DNA from: Drosophila miranda
Lineage: Eukaryota; Arthropoda; Insecta; Diptera; Drosophilidae
Direction: 5' to 3'
DNA length: 64,000 bases
Assembly: GCF_003369915.1 (NCBI RefSeq)
Contig: NW_022881603.1
Coordinates: 7,113,249 to 7,177,248 of the forward strand
The position numbers and the translations under genes are program-made. The notes beneath the pieces were generated by a model, which searched no databases, was not told the origin of the DNA, and was given only the letters and a program-made list of their open reading frames with translations. Positions 1-11,630 of this stretch are shown here, one piece after another (position 1 is the first letter of the stretch; each line of letters opens with the position of its first letter).

Positions 1-1739
1 TTCTTTGTATGAATGATCTAAATTGTGCTGAAGTAAAGCTTGGTTCGTTGTCAGTCATTAAAGATGTTGCTAACGGAAAGTGTTGCAAAATTTCCATTAC
101 CTTATTTTCAATGTTTAATTTACTTTGAATTTCCTTGACCACCAAGTATTTGGAATAAGAATCTATACAAGTTATGAATGTTAGGTTTTGGGCATAGTAT
201 ATGTCTAAGTGTAATTGATCTCCTTCTTTTGCTGGAATGGGAGCTTCCCCAGTTGGAATTTTTACAGGGTGTCTGTGATATTTGTTTTTGTTACAGATCT
301 CACAATTTTTTATATATTCTTTTAATTTTTTGTGCAGGTTTGGCCAATAATACAGCTTAGTTATTTGTTTGTAATTTTCGTCTAGTCCTCTATGGGCTCT
401 GCAATGTGTTTCTTCTATAATTATAGCTTTATCTTCTGAATTTACTACATCTTGGAGGAACTTTCTCGTGAAGAGAAATGTATTTATGAAGTTTTCCTTT
501 AGCTTATTTTGGATAAGGTATAAATCTTCTAAAGTGAAGTGTATTCCTGTGGTTAAGTGAGGCTGAATAAATTCTTTTAAAATGATTAGCAGATTGTCTA
601 CCGTATCAAATTCAATAATATGTCGGGTATTTTCATAAACTCTTACTAACTCATGAACTGTGAATCTCCCTTGCGCTAATAGTAGCTGCTGTTTAAATTG
701 GTTTAGAGGCTTGCTAGTCTCTTGAATGACGTTTTCAAAACTACTCTCTGCTGAATGCTGAGTATTTATGTCTGATTCTGATTCTGTCTGGTCGACATCA
801 CTATCTGTCATATGATTTATTTTAATCCGAGATAAAGCGTCCGCTACTACGTTAGTTGAGCCTGGCTTATAAATGATTTTTGGTGTGAAACTTTCTATGA
901 AGTAATACCAACGTTTCATTTCAACATTTGGATTTTTTTGCGACATTGCAAAGGACAAAGGTTGGTGATCTGTATGTATTTCAATTCCACTCACTCCGTA
1001 TAAATAATTTCGCAAATTTTTTAATGCCCATACAATAGCTAATAATTCCTTTTTATTAGTAGCATATAATTGCTCGGTTTTACTTAAAGTTTTAGAAATA
1101 AATGTTATGGGATTCCCATCTTGCGACAAAACTGCACCTATTGCTATGTCCGATGCATCTGTGGTTAATGTGAATTTTTTATTGTAATCTGGTTGTACTA
1201 ATTCAATATGTGCTATTAAACTGTCCTTTAAATTATTAAATGCTCCCATTGCTGGTTCATCCAGCTGTATTAATGTTTTCTTGGATGCCCTTCGTGAAAC
1301 TTTCCCATTTACTCCACTCAGATATTTTGTTAATGGTTTGGCAATTGTAGCATAATTTCGGACAAATTTTACTGTAATACCCTGTTAGTCCTAAGAAGCT
1401 ACGTAGCTCTCTGATATTTTTAGGAATTGGATAGTTTTGTATTGTGGAGATTTTGTCTGGATCTGTTTTAATGATATTTTGGGAAACAATGTATCCCAGA
1501 AATTTGGTTTCCAATTGAAAGAATTTAGACTTTTCTAGGGAAATTTTCATGTTAGCGTTTTGCAATATCTGTATTATATGAATTAGATCTTTATAATGTT
1601 GTTCTATAGTTTTTGAAAATATTATTATATCGTCCATATAGACGTGACTTGTTCCAACTTGTTCTCTAAGTATATCGTCCATTGCCCTTTGGAAAATTCT
1701 GGGAGCGTTCGTCAATCCCATAGGCATTCTTAGAAATTC
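1..1739 (-). pseudogene. Old gypsy-type element, 3' half of pol (RT end, RNase H, integrase)
   Basis: This is the downstream part of a Ty3/gypsy pol gene, read on the minus strand and running off the window at position 1. The RT palm motif YMDD is visible near 1650. It is followed by the RT connection, an RNase H region with TDAS and HTDHQPL-type motifs, an HHCC integrase zinc finger near 340-440, and an integrase core with a TDN motif near 40. The frame is open from 1 to about 1360. One extra base in a T run at 1367-1370 breaks the link to the upstream RT segment. The upstream half of the same gene lies at 22164-23055, 20 kb away, because a younger element has inserted between them. Env, if there was one, would lie beyond the window. 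Gypsy-lineage membership is inferred from pol similarity and the tRNA-Lys primer site of the other half. Confidence 0.85.
1736..1739. repeat. Target-site duplication ATTC, left copy
   Basis: ATTC directly abuts the left end of the inner LTR element. The same four bases follow its right end at 22164-22167. Four-base duplications are typical of Ty3/gypsy integrases in Drosophila. Confidence 0.85.
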
Positions 1740-4340
1740 TGTAACGAGTTACGAAGAGAATCTTCGCACGATGAAGCTGGTGGTCGGCTAACTGAGAAGG
1801 AGTACGCGCTCGCTTCCACGGCTGGTCTCTGGTCGGAAATGGGGATGGGTTCTTTGGGGTAACCCTCCAGTTAGGTTGCTTCGCTCCTGCTGGTATTATT
1901 TTATTAAAATTCGCGTACTCTTTTTGGTAATGGGAGGGGGACAGACAAGGAAAGGATCGTTAGGGGTACGGAAAGTATAGTGGGGCAAAGATAGTGCAGA
2001 GAAGGAGTAGGGATCTACCACCGCGGCGGACATCTCTGTTTTGCTGGCACGGAGTCGTGCCACGCCCACCCTACCATGATCCTGAAAGAGCCAATAATAA
2101 TATCAGGATCCCTGGAGTGTCCGGTATTGGTCATCCTATTTCGCTCACGAGCGGCATGGTTCCCCAACTGCGGTAACGTCTAGCACATATTCATCTTAAC
2201 AATCATTTTATTAGAAACTATATTCAGATACTATATTCATGTTACAAGAAAAAAGAAACACTAACCGAGAACTCCAAGACAAGGCTAAATGGACAAAAGG
2301 AGGAACGAAAAGCGTCACAAGAGATATAGCTATTATTACTAGGGAATATTTAGATAAATAAATACGATAAGTGTAAATAGTTATAAGTGCATATACGATA
2401 TTTTATAGTGCGATATAAACTAATGATTTTTCCTTAGATAGAAAGATAATACTATAGCGCAATATATGTACACATGTCCCAGCACATCGGCTTCAGGGAG
2501 TAGTTGGACATACTATTCGTTCTACCAAGCGTATTGTAAAGGCAGAAGGCCAATCAGCTGTGACTACTTTAAAAGTGTGAGGTCAACGACCGACAAACAG
2601 CTCTAGCAAAAAAAAGAACGAAGCTTTTGCCACGCTCGCGGAATTTTGGGAGGCAATAAAATGTAATGTTGTTGGTATATTATAAAGCTCACTCAGTTTT
2701 TGTTTGTGTTCCCGCGGCGAAAGATCTTTCGTAGCTGGGCGTGTGGCTGTGTGTGGGTGCATTAAACTTTTACCTGCAAACCAAAAACAAAATCGTACAG
2801 CGCGTGCTGCATGGCATAAGCTCGCGGAGGGGAACCGGCCGAGCGGACGCTTTTAAGCTCAAACTTTTAAGCTTTTATCAAATGCATTTTCAAACTTTCC
2901 ATGTGTTGGTGGGTTTTTTTTCTGGTTTTTTTTTCTTTTACAATTAACACTAAGTATATCCAACTACACAAAAACAGACATATCAACGGACTGCGAGGTT
3001 CAAGGGAATGCGAGTCACGGTGGGAGCTTACTGGCCTCAGTGGCTTTCAGTATACATATACATATGTATGTGAGCACATCTCTTACAGTTTTCATTCAGC
3101 CTACATAATGACACTAACGTGCACATAAGACAAACGCTGGCCTCCACTGCACTTTAAATAAACGTTTGGAACAGTAAGGCCGAATCACGAGAAGAACAAG
3201 AGAGGCGATACCACTAGGGGTCGCCGGGAGGTTATGTACACATGTGGTGCACTATTTTTTCCCGCCCGGTAGGAACATTTAAGCGGCTTCGGGCCTACGC
3301 TGACTGCAAGCACCGGTTTCCGTTTCTTGGCCCGGTTTTGAATGCGAAACGGTTACGCCACTTCGCCGCACTAAGCCCGTTCAGACGGCTGTCCTCGTCT
3401 CGCGCAGCCAAAGTTCACTGCCCGCGACTTGGTGGATCAGCTGGTTCGTAGTGCGGGGGCTTAAAGCTCGGGCTGCAGCTTTTGGATAATTCCCAAACTA
3501 AGTGCCGATTCTAATGTGGAATTTGAAAATACTGATCAGGCTACTTTTTCTAACAGTTACTCCATGCACATATTTACCCGGTTGGAACTGGCACTGCGAA
3601 AATAGGGGGATGGGGTTGAGGTGCTAATTCCTTCTTTCTCCAGGTGTTTTTTTTTTTTTTGTGTTGGGTCTGCTCACCTCCAAGCGGAACCTACAGAAAA
3701 AGTCGGAAAATCTAACTTCGAGGCTCCTAGCACTGTCGAAGGCCGGTACTCACGTTTTCGATTAGAGCCCAATCTGCTTTCTTGGGTTCTTTTTTCCCGA
3801 TCGAGTGCACTTTGGTTTCACACCACGGCTATTTACGGCGGTTTAATTTTATTTTTATTATTTTTTTTCTCACCGCGCAACTGAATGCTTGTACGGCCAC
3901 GAGGAGAAAGAAAGATTTGGGCGGATCTACTGACCAACAAAAATTTTGTTCTCTGGATCTGCCTTTGCACGATCCTTCGCCATTCACCTTGAATGGTTAT
4001 GGACATGGTGGGGAGATTTTTTTTGTTCGTTTTTAAGCATATTCTTAATGTCAAGCCTAGATGGCGCTAGCCCTCACACGACCAGGAACATTTAACATGT
4101 AACACCACAACAAGAAATTAAGCCAACCTAACTATACACTAACTATGGGGACTAAACTTAATAATTAATAAGTATCTCGGTGAGGTGTGATATATACTTG
4201 TATAAATAATATAATATATGTAATATATTTATATATATATTATATACATAAATATATAAATTGTACAAATACCATCGGGCATACTTTCAGGCGAAGAACA
4301 CAAATATGCTTTCCTATCCGCCCGACAAGCGACCACTACA
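1740..4340 (-). repeat. 3' LTR of inner element (2601 bp)
   Basis: It matches 19560-22163 along its whole length, with scattered substitutions and small indels, for example a different short repeat near 3050-3070. It starts TGTAACG and ends ACTACA on the plus strand, so the LTR has TG...CA ends. It contains an AT-rich tract at about 4190-4260 and long T runs near 3650 and 3860. The short ORFs within it look like chance. Its U3 end (3887-4340) is the segment copied between the tandem units. Confidence 0.88.
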
Positions 4341-4352
4341 AATCCCCCGGCC
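4341..4352 (-). promoter_or_regulatory. Polypurine tract at 3' LTR
   Basis: On the minus strand a short G-rich purine run (GGGGGATT) lies directly before the LTR's first TG. This is where plus-strand primer sites of LTR elements sit. The same sequence recurs before the internal LTR fragments at 8731 and 13436. Confidence 0.6.
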
Positions 4353-4429
4353 AAGATCACACTTTGGTGTTAATCACATCAAAGGGTGATAGACGCTTGG
4401 AGGAAACCCGTTAACCTGTATTAGGATGG

Positions 4430-6925
4430 TCACTGCTTTATGTCTTTAGCGTGGTATTTTCCGATAAGTCTACCTTGGGGATCTTCCAACTCGTAATAAC
4501 TGTGACCAAGCCTACGTTTTATTCTAGCTTTTACAAAAGTAGGAGCTAGTTTTGCGCTGAAACCTTTAACAAAATTGCTCTGCTGAAAGTTGCGTCTGTA
4601 GATCTCCTGGCCAACTTTGAACGCCACTTCACGACTTCGAAGGTTGTACTGCTGTTCGTTTCGTTGGTGTGGTTTTTGTATTGTTCGTTGGGCTGTTTTT
4701 CGAATCACATCAAACGAATCTTCCCGACCAAAACTCACGGTACGATCTTCTAAAACCTGCAAATTTCGTAAGAGCTGATAGGTGTCTCCATTGGTGATCA
4801 TGTGCTGTCCAAATGCAACCCGATAGGGGCTGTCGTTTTGGGCTGAATGCAGACTAGATCGTAAGGCACAACTAATAGAACTAAGCTGCTCATCCCAATT
4901 AGTTTGATCTTGCTTGATGTAAGCTTTAATGGCGGCAATAACGGATCTGTTAACGCGTTCCGATGCGTTGGCTTGAGGTGCGTACACAGCCGTATAAAAA
5001 TGCTGCACATTGTACTTTTTCAACAGCGAATTGAAGTGATGGGACTTAAATTGTACTCCATTGTCGGACACAACCACTTCGGGTACCCCGAAGCAATGGA
5101 ATAGGTCCTCTTCCATGAATCGAGTTATCGCCTCCGCTGTAAATTTCTTTACGGGTTTTAAAAACGGATATTTTGAAAGATGGTCCAAAACAACGAAGAT
5201 ACCGATATTTCCGGATTTGCTTCGTGGATACGGACCCAGGAAATCCACAAACAACTTCTGAAACACTCGTTGAGTTTCCTTCACTGGAGCTAATGGGGGT
5301 CGTAACGAACGATTCGGGTACTTGGTGCACTTGCAGACCGAACAGCTGTTTATGAACGCTCTCACATCGGTTACTAAACTTGGCCAATAATAATAACGTC
5401 GAACTCTCTCCAACGTTTTATTCATGCCGCTATGAGCTGCTAGCGACTGTTCGTGACTCTGTTTTAGTACATCGGACACCAGCTCCGTTGGAACCCACAG
5501 CTTCCAACACAGGTCGTCAGCGATCTGATCAGCAGCCGCGTGTTCTGCTCGCCGATATATGAGATTATCGATCACCTTTATGTCTGGCATCTGTGTCTGG
5601 TTGCCTTTAATTTTTCGAATTAGTTCCAAATATTCTGCCGACTTGAAGCAATCAGACTGCAGGTCTACCAATCCATCGCAGCTGAATGCCGATAGATCTT
5701 CGGTGTGCACCCGCGACAGAGCATCTGGGACAACATTTTGGCTACCTTTGCGGTGGAAAATTTTGAAGTTGAACCCCTGCAATTTGAGAGCCCATCTTGC
5801 CAATCTAGAACTTAGGTCCGATTGTGACATTAGCCACTTCAATGATGCATGGTCGGTATGGATGGAGAACTCGTGTCCTTCCACATAAGCTCGAAACTTC
5901 TTCACACACATTATGGCTGCCAAACTCTCTTTCTCCGTGACTGAATAGTTTCGCTGACACTGATTCAGCTTGCGAGACATGAATGCGATTGGGATGTCAT
6001 TACCATCGCTATCCGTTTGCATTAACACGCCGCCAACTCAACTCAGGTATTTCACTTCCTTCAGGCAAAATTTGCTCTTCTCTACGTTTATCGTCAGTCC
6101 AGCTTGAGACAGTCGGTCGGCCAGCGCTTTCAACACGGACATGTGCTTCTCGAAGGACTCCGAAATCACCAATAAGTCGTCGAGATAAATGAAAATCTCA
6201 TTTCGCAAAGATGGTGGGATAACTTTATCCATCAGTTTGGACATGGTCTGTGGGGCATTGCATAAACCAAACGGCATCACCGTGAATTGATATAGCGGCC
6301 TCCCAGGCACAGCAAAAGCCGTCTTCTCCCGAGCCCTTGGAGTAAGCGGAATCTGCCAGTAAGCATCTTTAAGATCGATGCTTGAAATGAACTGCGCTTT
6401 TGGAAGTCTACTTAAAATGCCATCAATGAGGGGCATAGGGTAAGCATTTTTGACTGTTACTCCGTTAACTTTCCGGCTATCAAGGCAAAGGCGAACCTTA
6501 CCTGGCTTACGCACAATTACTACCGGGGAAGACCACGGGCTATCTGATTCTTCAATCACCCCAAGGCCTAACATTCGGTCCAACTCTTCGTATATACATT
6601 TTTCGACTGCAGGCGACACTGCGTAGTGGCGTTGTTTTATGGGCCGAGTCTCGGCAATTTCTATGTCATGTGTAAGCCAGTTTGTCTTTCCTAATCCTTT
6701 TTCGGCAAACGAAGGGAACATCTGTACTATCGCTACTAGTTCCTTCTGCTGTAATTCCGACAAATGTATTTGCATCGGGTTGTCAAAGTTTATAGCCGCC
6801 ATACTGTTGTTATTCGCTTTGCTCATTAAGAAGAACGGCAGTAGATTAAAGCTTATCCAAAAGTCTATTCCTAGACTGCGATAACGATGGTACAAGATAA
6901 AGGCATATTCGTTTTGAATTTCCAC
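4430..6925 (-). pseudogene. pol of tandem unit 1, internally deleted
   Basis: This unit-1 pol matches the 936-residue pol of units 2 and 3 but is broken. It reads RT from 6925 to about 6038, then has a net 315-bp deletion near 6030-6040 that removes the end of RT and the RT-RNase H connection. It continues with RNase H and integrase to the normal stop at 4430. The deletion is a multiple of three, but the few filler bases at the junction make a TGA, so the frame is cut into 295- and 532-codon pieces. YLDD is kept in the first piece. The integrase HHCC finger and DDE motifs are kept in the second. It cannot give a complete RT. Confidence 0.88.
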
Positions 6926-7292
6926 GAAAGCAAATGAGTGTGGAGATCCTACCTAGAATAACTTGCTTTTTCCCATCTGCGGTTCGCACGGCTGACTTCA
7001 TCGGCTTGACCTCAGGGTTTGTTCGAGATAACTCTTCTGCAAATTTACCCCCAAGGCAGCTGATTGAGGCGCCTGTGTCCATTAATCCACTTATCGTCTT
7101 GCCAAACAGAGTGACATTGGCGTAGGGTCGTAGGTCAGTGATATTACTAATAACAGAGGCTAATAATGCTCTGCGCGCATTTTTACTCTGCGTGCGGAAC
7201 AGCTTCCTACGCTTACGGTCTCGAGTTTTGCTAGGCGCAGGGGTCGTTTCCTGATCGTCGTCCTGTACTGGTATCATAGTGGTCGTTATCAT
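6846..7292 (-). CDS. Protease ORF, tandem unit 1
   Basis: This 148-residue ORF carries the retropepsin active site LMDTGAS. It is the same as the protease ORFs at 11551-11997 and 16256-16702. It lies between truncated gag and pol and overlaps pol by 80 bases in another frame. The protease C-terminus (LGIDFW) is encoded in the pol frame, so this ORF alone is not a complete protease. Confidence 0.8.
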   Translation of the reverse strand: MITTTMIPVQDDDQETTPAPSKTRDRKRRKLFRTQSKNARRALLASVISNITDLRPYANVTLFGKTISGLMDTGASISCLGGKFAEELSRTNPEVKPMKSAVRTADGKKQVILGRISTLICFRGNSKRICLYLVPSLSQSRNRLLDKL

Positions 7293-7330
7293 GTCAGGAG
7301 GTAGGGGGAGTGAGCTTGACGTAGCCCCGG

Positions 7331-8377
7331 TTACTCCGTATTCGTTGCCTTCGACACTAACTTGCGTGCACTCGATATCGGTGCACGAGCCAACTCGTTT
7401 TTTGACGAGCTACATTTTCGGCACGATGGTTTATATGTGTCCCGCTTACCACATCCATAACAGAATACTTTACGCTCTGCTTCGCACTCTTGATATCGGT
7501 GGCCTTGTTTATTGCAATTCCAGCAAGAAAGCTTCATCGCGTCGATATCACAAGCGTCAGCTTCTTCCGAATCGGCTTCTGCCAGACCTTCTGTCTGGAT
7601 GGACATTTCGTTCACCTGATTGCGAGGAACAAATCGTCGAGTAGCCGGGATTGGCTTAGCAGTATTTTCGATGAACCTTTCACGCTTGCGGACCACTTGT
7701 CGCAACTGCACAATGTTCGGTATGGGCACATATAAAATCTCATGTTGTATCTCATTGAGCAGATTTGCTCGCACAACCTCTAACAAGGACTGCTCGGTCA
7801 TCGGCTGCACGAGCTTGTCTGCAAGCGCCACTATGGCCTCATAAAAACTGTCAAACGGTTCGTTGACTTTCTGCTTCCTTTGGGTGATCGCGGTTCTGAT
7901 TTCTAAATCTGTTCTGCCGTCCGAAAACTGCGATCTCAGAGCAATACAGAGATCAATCCAGCGCACTCTTGGTACGCTTTTATGATACCTCCAGTACCAT
8001 TCACCCGCGCTTCCTTCGAACAGGTTGCTCGCGTAGCGAGATAACAATTCAAAATTGCTATCTAATGTCTGGCTGGTCAGAGCTTCGACGCGATACAAAA
8101 AATCATCTATTGACATAGAGGAGCGCCCTGAGAATCTCAACTTCCAGTTCGCGATTATCTGGCTAATCCGATCCGCGCGCAACTGATGTGATTGCTGCGA
8201 CTCGGGTGGGGCTGACAAGTTAGTCGGTCGCTCGGACGCTGAGTTTGGCAATGCTGCGTTTTCCCTGGCGGACGTGGCTTGTACGGCCACGAGGAGAAAG
8301 AAAGATTTGGGCGGATCTACTGACCAACAAAAATTTTGTTCTCTGGATCTGCCTTTGCACGATCCTTCGCCATTCAC
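7331..8377 (-). CDS. LTR-gag chimeric ORF, tandem unit 1 (RING-less gag)
   Basis: This ORF has about 35 residues read from LTR sequence, joined in frame to gag at the motif ARENAALP. It then has the retrotransposon gag core and two zinc knuckles near the C-terminus. The second knuckle has Thr where the His is expected. The native gag N-terminus, including the RING-H2 finger and the linker of about 225 residues, is missing. The junction is at 8272-8277, with four bases that belong to neither parent. The start is uncertain, since the first candidate codon is GTG. The ORF exists because of the tandem rearrangement, and its expression is unknown. Confidence 0.75.
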   Translation of the reverse strand: MNGEGSCKGRSREQNFCWSVDPPKSFFLLVAVQATSARENAALPNSASERPTNLSAPPESQQSHQLRADRISQIIANWKLRFSGRSSMSIDDFLYRVEALTSQTLDSNFELLSRYASNLFEGSAGEWYWRYHKSVPRVRWIDLCIALRSQFSDGRTDLEIRTAITQRKQKVNEPFDSFYEAIVALADKLVQPMTEQSLLEVVRANLLNEIQHEILYVPIPNIVQLRQVVRKRERFIENTAKPIPATRRFVPRNQVNEMSIQTEGLAEADSEEADACDIDAMKLSCWNCNKQGHRYQECEAERKVFCYGCGKRDTYKPSCRKCSSSKNELARAPISSARKLVSKATNTE

Positions 8378-8730
8378 CTTGAATGGTTATGGACATGGTG
8401 GGGAGATTTTTTTGTTCGTTTTTAAGCATATTCTTAATGTCAAGCCTAGATGGCACTAGCCCTCACACGACCAGGAACATTTAACATGTAACACCACAAC
8501 AAGAAATTAAGCCAACCTAACTATACACTAACTATGGGGACTAAACTTAATAATTAATAAGTATCTCGGTGAGGTGTGATATATACTTGTATAAATAATA
8601 TAACATATATAAATATATTTATATATATATTATATACATAAATATATAAATTGTACAAATACCATCGGGCATACTTTCAGGCGAAGAACACAAATATGCT
8701 TTCCTATCCGCCCGACAAGCGACCACTACA
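8277..8730 (-). repeat. 454-bp LTR fragment between units 1 and 2
   Basis: This matches LTR positions 3887-4340 (the U3 start on the minus strand) and ends exactly at the LTR terminus ACTACA before the next unit's purine tract. The rest of the LTR, the primer site, the leader and the first part of gag are absent. It may still hold U3 promoter or terminator signals. Confidence 0.88.
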
Positions 8731-8819
8731 AATCCCCCGGCCAAGAGCACACTTTGGTGTTAATCACATCAAAGGGTGATAGACGCTTGGAGGAAAACCG
8801 TTAACCTGTATTAGGATGG

Positions 8820-11630
8820 TCACTGCTTTATGTCTTTAGCGTGGTATTTTCCGATAAGTCTACCTTGGGGATCTTCCAACTCGTAATAACTGTGACCAAG
8901 CCTACGTTTTATTCTAGCTTTTACAAAAGTAGGAGCTAGTTTTGCGCTGAAACCTTTAACGAAATTGCTCTGCTGAAAGTTGCGTCTGTAGACCTCCTGG
9001 CCAACTTTGAACCCCCCTTCGCGACCTCGAAGGTTGTACTGCTGTTCGTTTCGTTGGTGTTGTTTTTGTATTGTTCGTTGGGCTGTTTTTCGAATCACAT
9101 CAAACGAATCTTCCCGGCCAAAACTCACGGTACGATCTTCTAAAACCTGCAAATTTCGTAAGAGCTGATAGGTGTCTCCATTGGTGATCATGTGCTGTCC
9201 AAATGCAACCCGATAGGGGCTGTCGTTTAGGGCTGAATGCAGACTAGATCGTAAGGCACAACTAATAGAACTAAGCTGCTCATCCCAATTAGTTTGATCT
9301 GGCTTGATGTAAGCTTTAATGGCGGCAATAACGGATCTGTTAACGCGTTCCGATGCGTTGGCTTGAGGTGCGTACACAGCCGTATAAAAATGCTGCACAT
9401 TGTACTTTTTCAACAGCGAATTGAAGTGATGGGACTTAAATTGTACTCCATTGTCGGACACAACCACTTCGGGTACCCCGAAGCAATGGAATAGGTCCTC
9501 TTCCATGAATCGAGTTATCGCCTCCGCTGTAAATTTCTTTACGGGTTTTAAAAACGGATATTTTGAAAGATGGTCCAAAACAACGAAGATACCGATATTT
9601 CCGGATTTGCTTCGTGGATACGGACCCAGGAAATCCACAAACAACTTCTGAAACACTCGTTGAGTTTCCTTCACTGGAGCTAATGGGGGTCGTAACGAAC
9701 GATTCGGGTACTTGGTGCACTTGCAGACCGAACAGCTGTTTATGAACGCTCTCACATCGGTTACTAAACTTGGCCAATAATAATAACGTCGAACTCTCTC
9801 CAACGTTTTATTAATGCCGCTATGAGCTGCTAGCGACTGTTCGTGACTCTGTTTTAGTACATCGGACACCAGCTCCGTTGGAACCCACAGCTTCCAACAC
9901 AGGTCGTCAGCGATCTGATCAGCAGCCGCGTGTTCTGCTCGCCGATATATGAGATTATCGATCACCTTAATGTCTGGCATCTGTGTCTGGTTGCCTTTAA
10001 TTTTTCGAATTAGTTCCAAATATTCTGCCGACTTGAAGCAATCAGACTGCAGGTCTACCAATCCATCGCAGCTGAATGCCGATAGATCTTCGGTGTGCAC
10101 CCGCGACAGAGCATCTGGGACAACATTTTGGCTACCTTTGCGGTGGAAAATTTTGAAGTTGAACCCCTGCAATTTGAGAGCCCATCTTGCCAATCTAGAA
10201 CTTAGGTCCGATTGTGACATTAGCCACTTCAATGATGCATGGTCGGTATGGATGGAGAACTCGTGTCCTTCCACATAAGCTCGAAACTTCTTCACACACA
10301 TTATGGCTGCCAAACACTCTTTCTCCGTGACTGAATAGTTTCGCTGACACTGATTCAGCTTGCGAGACATGAATGCGATTGGGATGTCATTACCATCGCT
10401 ATCCGTTTGCATTAACACGCCGCCAACTCCGGTGTGGCTGGCATCGCAATGAATGGCAAATGGAATGGTAAAGTCGGGGCTATGTAGGACTGATGCCTCG
10501 CACATTTGGTCTTTTAAACTTTCAAACGCCCTTTGCGCTTCGTTGGTCCATACAAACGATCGACGTTGCTTTAGTGTATCTGATATTGGGGCAGCAATTC
10601 CGGCATAGTTTTTAATAAATTTATGGTACCATCCAGTGGTTCCCAAAAATCGTCGCACTTGCTTCACCGATCGTGGCACTGGAAACTCCCGAATAGCAGC
10701 AACTTTTTCGGGATCCGTTTGTATCATCCCATACCCTATCACGTGGCCCAGGTATTTCACTTCCTTCAGGCAAAATTTGCTCTTCTCTACGTTTATCGTC
10801 AGTCCAGCTTGAGACAGTCGGTCGGCCAGCGCTTTCAACACGGACATGTGCTTCTCGAAGGACTCCGAAATCACCAATAAGTCGTCGAGATAAATGAAAA
10901 TCTCATTTCGCAAAGATGGTGGGATAACTTTATCCATCAGTTTGGACATGGTCTGTGGGGCATTGCATAAACCAAACGGCATCACCGTGAATTGATATAG
11001 CGGCCTCCCAGGCACAGCAAAAGCCGTCTTCTCCCGAGCCCTTGGAGTAAGCGGAATCTGCCAGTAAGCATCTTTAAGATCGATGCTTGAAATGAACTGC
11101 GCTTTTGGAAGTCTACTTAAAATGCCATCAATGAGGGGCATAGGGTAAGCATTTTTGACTGTTACTCCGTTAACTTTCCGGCTATCAAGGCAAAGGCGAA
11201 CCTTACCTGGCTTACGCACAATTACTACCGGGGAAGACCACGGGCTATCTGATTCTTCAATCACCCCAAGGCCTAACATTCGGTCCAACTCTTCGTATAT
11301 ACATTTTTCGACTGCAGGCGACACTGCGTAGTGGCGTTGTTTTATGGGCCGAGTCTCGGCAATTTCTATGTCATGTGTAAGCCAGTTTGTCTTTCCTAAT
11401 CCTTTTTCGGCAAACGAAGGGAACATCTGTACTATCGCTACTAGTTCCTTCTGCTGTAATTCCGACAAATGTATTTGCATCGGGTTGTCAAAGTTTATAG
11501 CCGCCATACTGTTGTTATTCGCTTTGCTCATTAAGAAGAACGGCAGTAGATTAAAGCTTATCCAAAAGTCTATTCCTAGACTGCGATAACGATGGTACAA
11601 GATAAAGGCATATTCGTTTTGAATTTCCAC
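8820..11630 (-). CDS. pol polyprotein (RT, RNase H, integrase), tandem unit 2
   Basis: This is an uninterrupted 936-codon pol. Domains in order are: the protease tail (LGIDFW, about 18-23); reverse transcriptase with SSIDLKDAYW (181-190) and YLDD (247-250); RNase H with CDAS (about 395) and HTDHASL; the integrase HHCC finger (His603, Cys633, Cys636); and the integrase core with Asp666, Asp726 and Glu761. There is no chromodomain or env. All catalytic residues are present. It differs from unit 3 at only a few residues. Its own 5' LTR is only the 454-bp fragment at 12982-13435, so if made it would depend on readthrough from the full 5' LTR. Confidence 0.9.
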   Translation of the reverse strand: MEIQNEYAFILYHRYRSLGIDFWISFNLLPFFLMSKANNNSMAAINFDNPMQIHLSELQQKELVAIVQMFPSFAEKGLGKTNWLTHDIEIAETRPIKQRHYAVSPAVEKCIYEELDRMLGLGVIEESDSPWSSPVVIVRKPGKVRLCLDSRKVNGVTVKNAYPMPLIDGILSRLPKAQFISSIDLKDAYWQIPLTPRAREKTAFAVPGRPLYQFTVMPFGLCNAPQTMSKLMDKVIPPSLRNEIFIYLDDLLVISESFEKHMSVLKALADRLSQAGLTINVEKSKFCLKEVKYLGHVIGYGMIQTDPEKVAAIREFPVPRSVKQVRRFLGTTGWYHKFIKNYAGIAAPISDTLKQRRSFVWTNEAQRAFESLKDQMCEASVLHSPDFTIPFAIHCDASHTGVGGVLMQTDSDGNDIPIAFMSRKLNQCQRNYSVTEKECLAAIMCVKKFRAYVEGHEFSIHTDHASLKWLMSQSDLSSRLARWALKLQGFNFKIFHRKGSQNVVPDALSRVHTEDLSAFSCDGLVDLQSDCFKSAEYLELIRKIKGNQTQMPDIKVIDNLIYRRAEHAAADQIADDLCWKLWVPTELVSDVLKQSHEQSLAAHSGINKTLERVRRYYYWPSLVTDVRAFINSCSVCKCTKYPNRSLRPPLAPVKETQRVFQKLFVDFLGPYPRSKSGNIGIFVVLDHLSKYPFLKPVKKFTAEAITRFMEEDLFHCFGVPEVVVSDNGVQFKSHHFNSLLKKYNVQHFYTAVYAPQANASERVNRSVIAAIKAYIKPDQTNWDEQLSSISCALRSSLHSALNDSPYRVAFGQHMITNGDTYQLLRNLQVLEDRTVSFGREDSFDVIRKTAQRTIQKQHQRNEQQYNLRGREGGFKVGQEVYRRNFQQSNFVKGFSAKLAPTFVKARIKRRLGHSYYELEDPQGRLIGKYHAKDIKQ

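Noticed and set aside
1994..2176. Small ORFs in the LTRs (1994-2176, 2741-3128, 3621-4036)
   Set aside because: They have no domain, differ between LTR copies, and lie in a non-coding repeat.
9436..9777. 113-codon ORFs repeated at 5046, 9436 and 14141
   Set aside because: They are out-of-frame shadows of the integrase region of pol, repeated because the unit is repeated.
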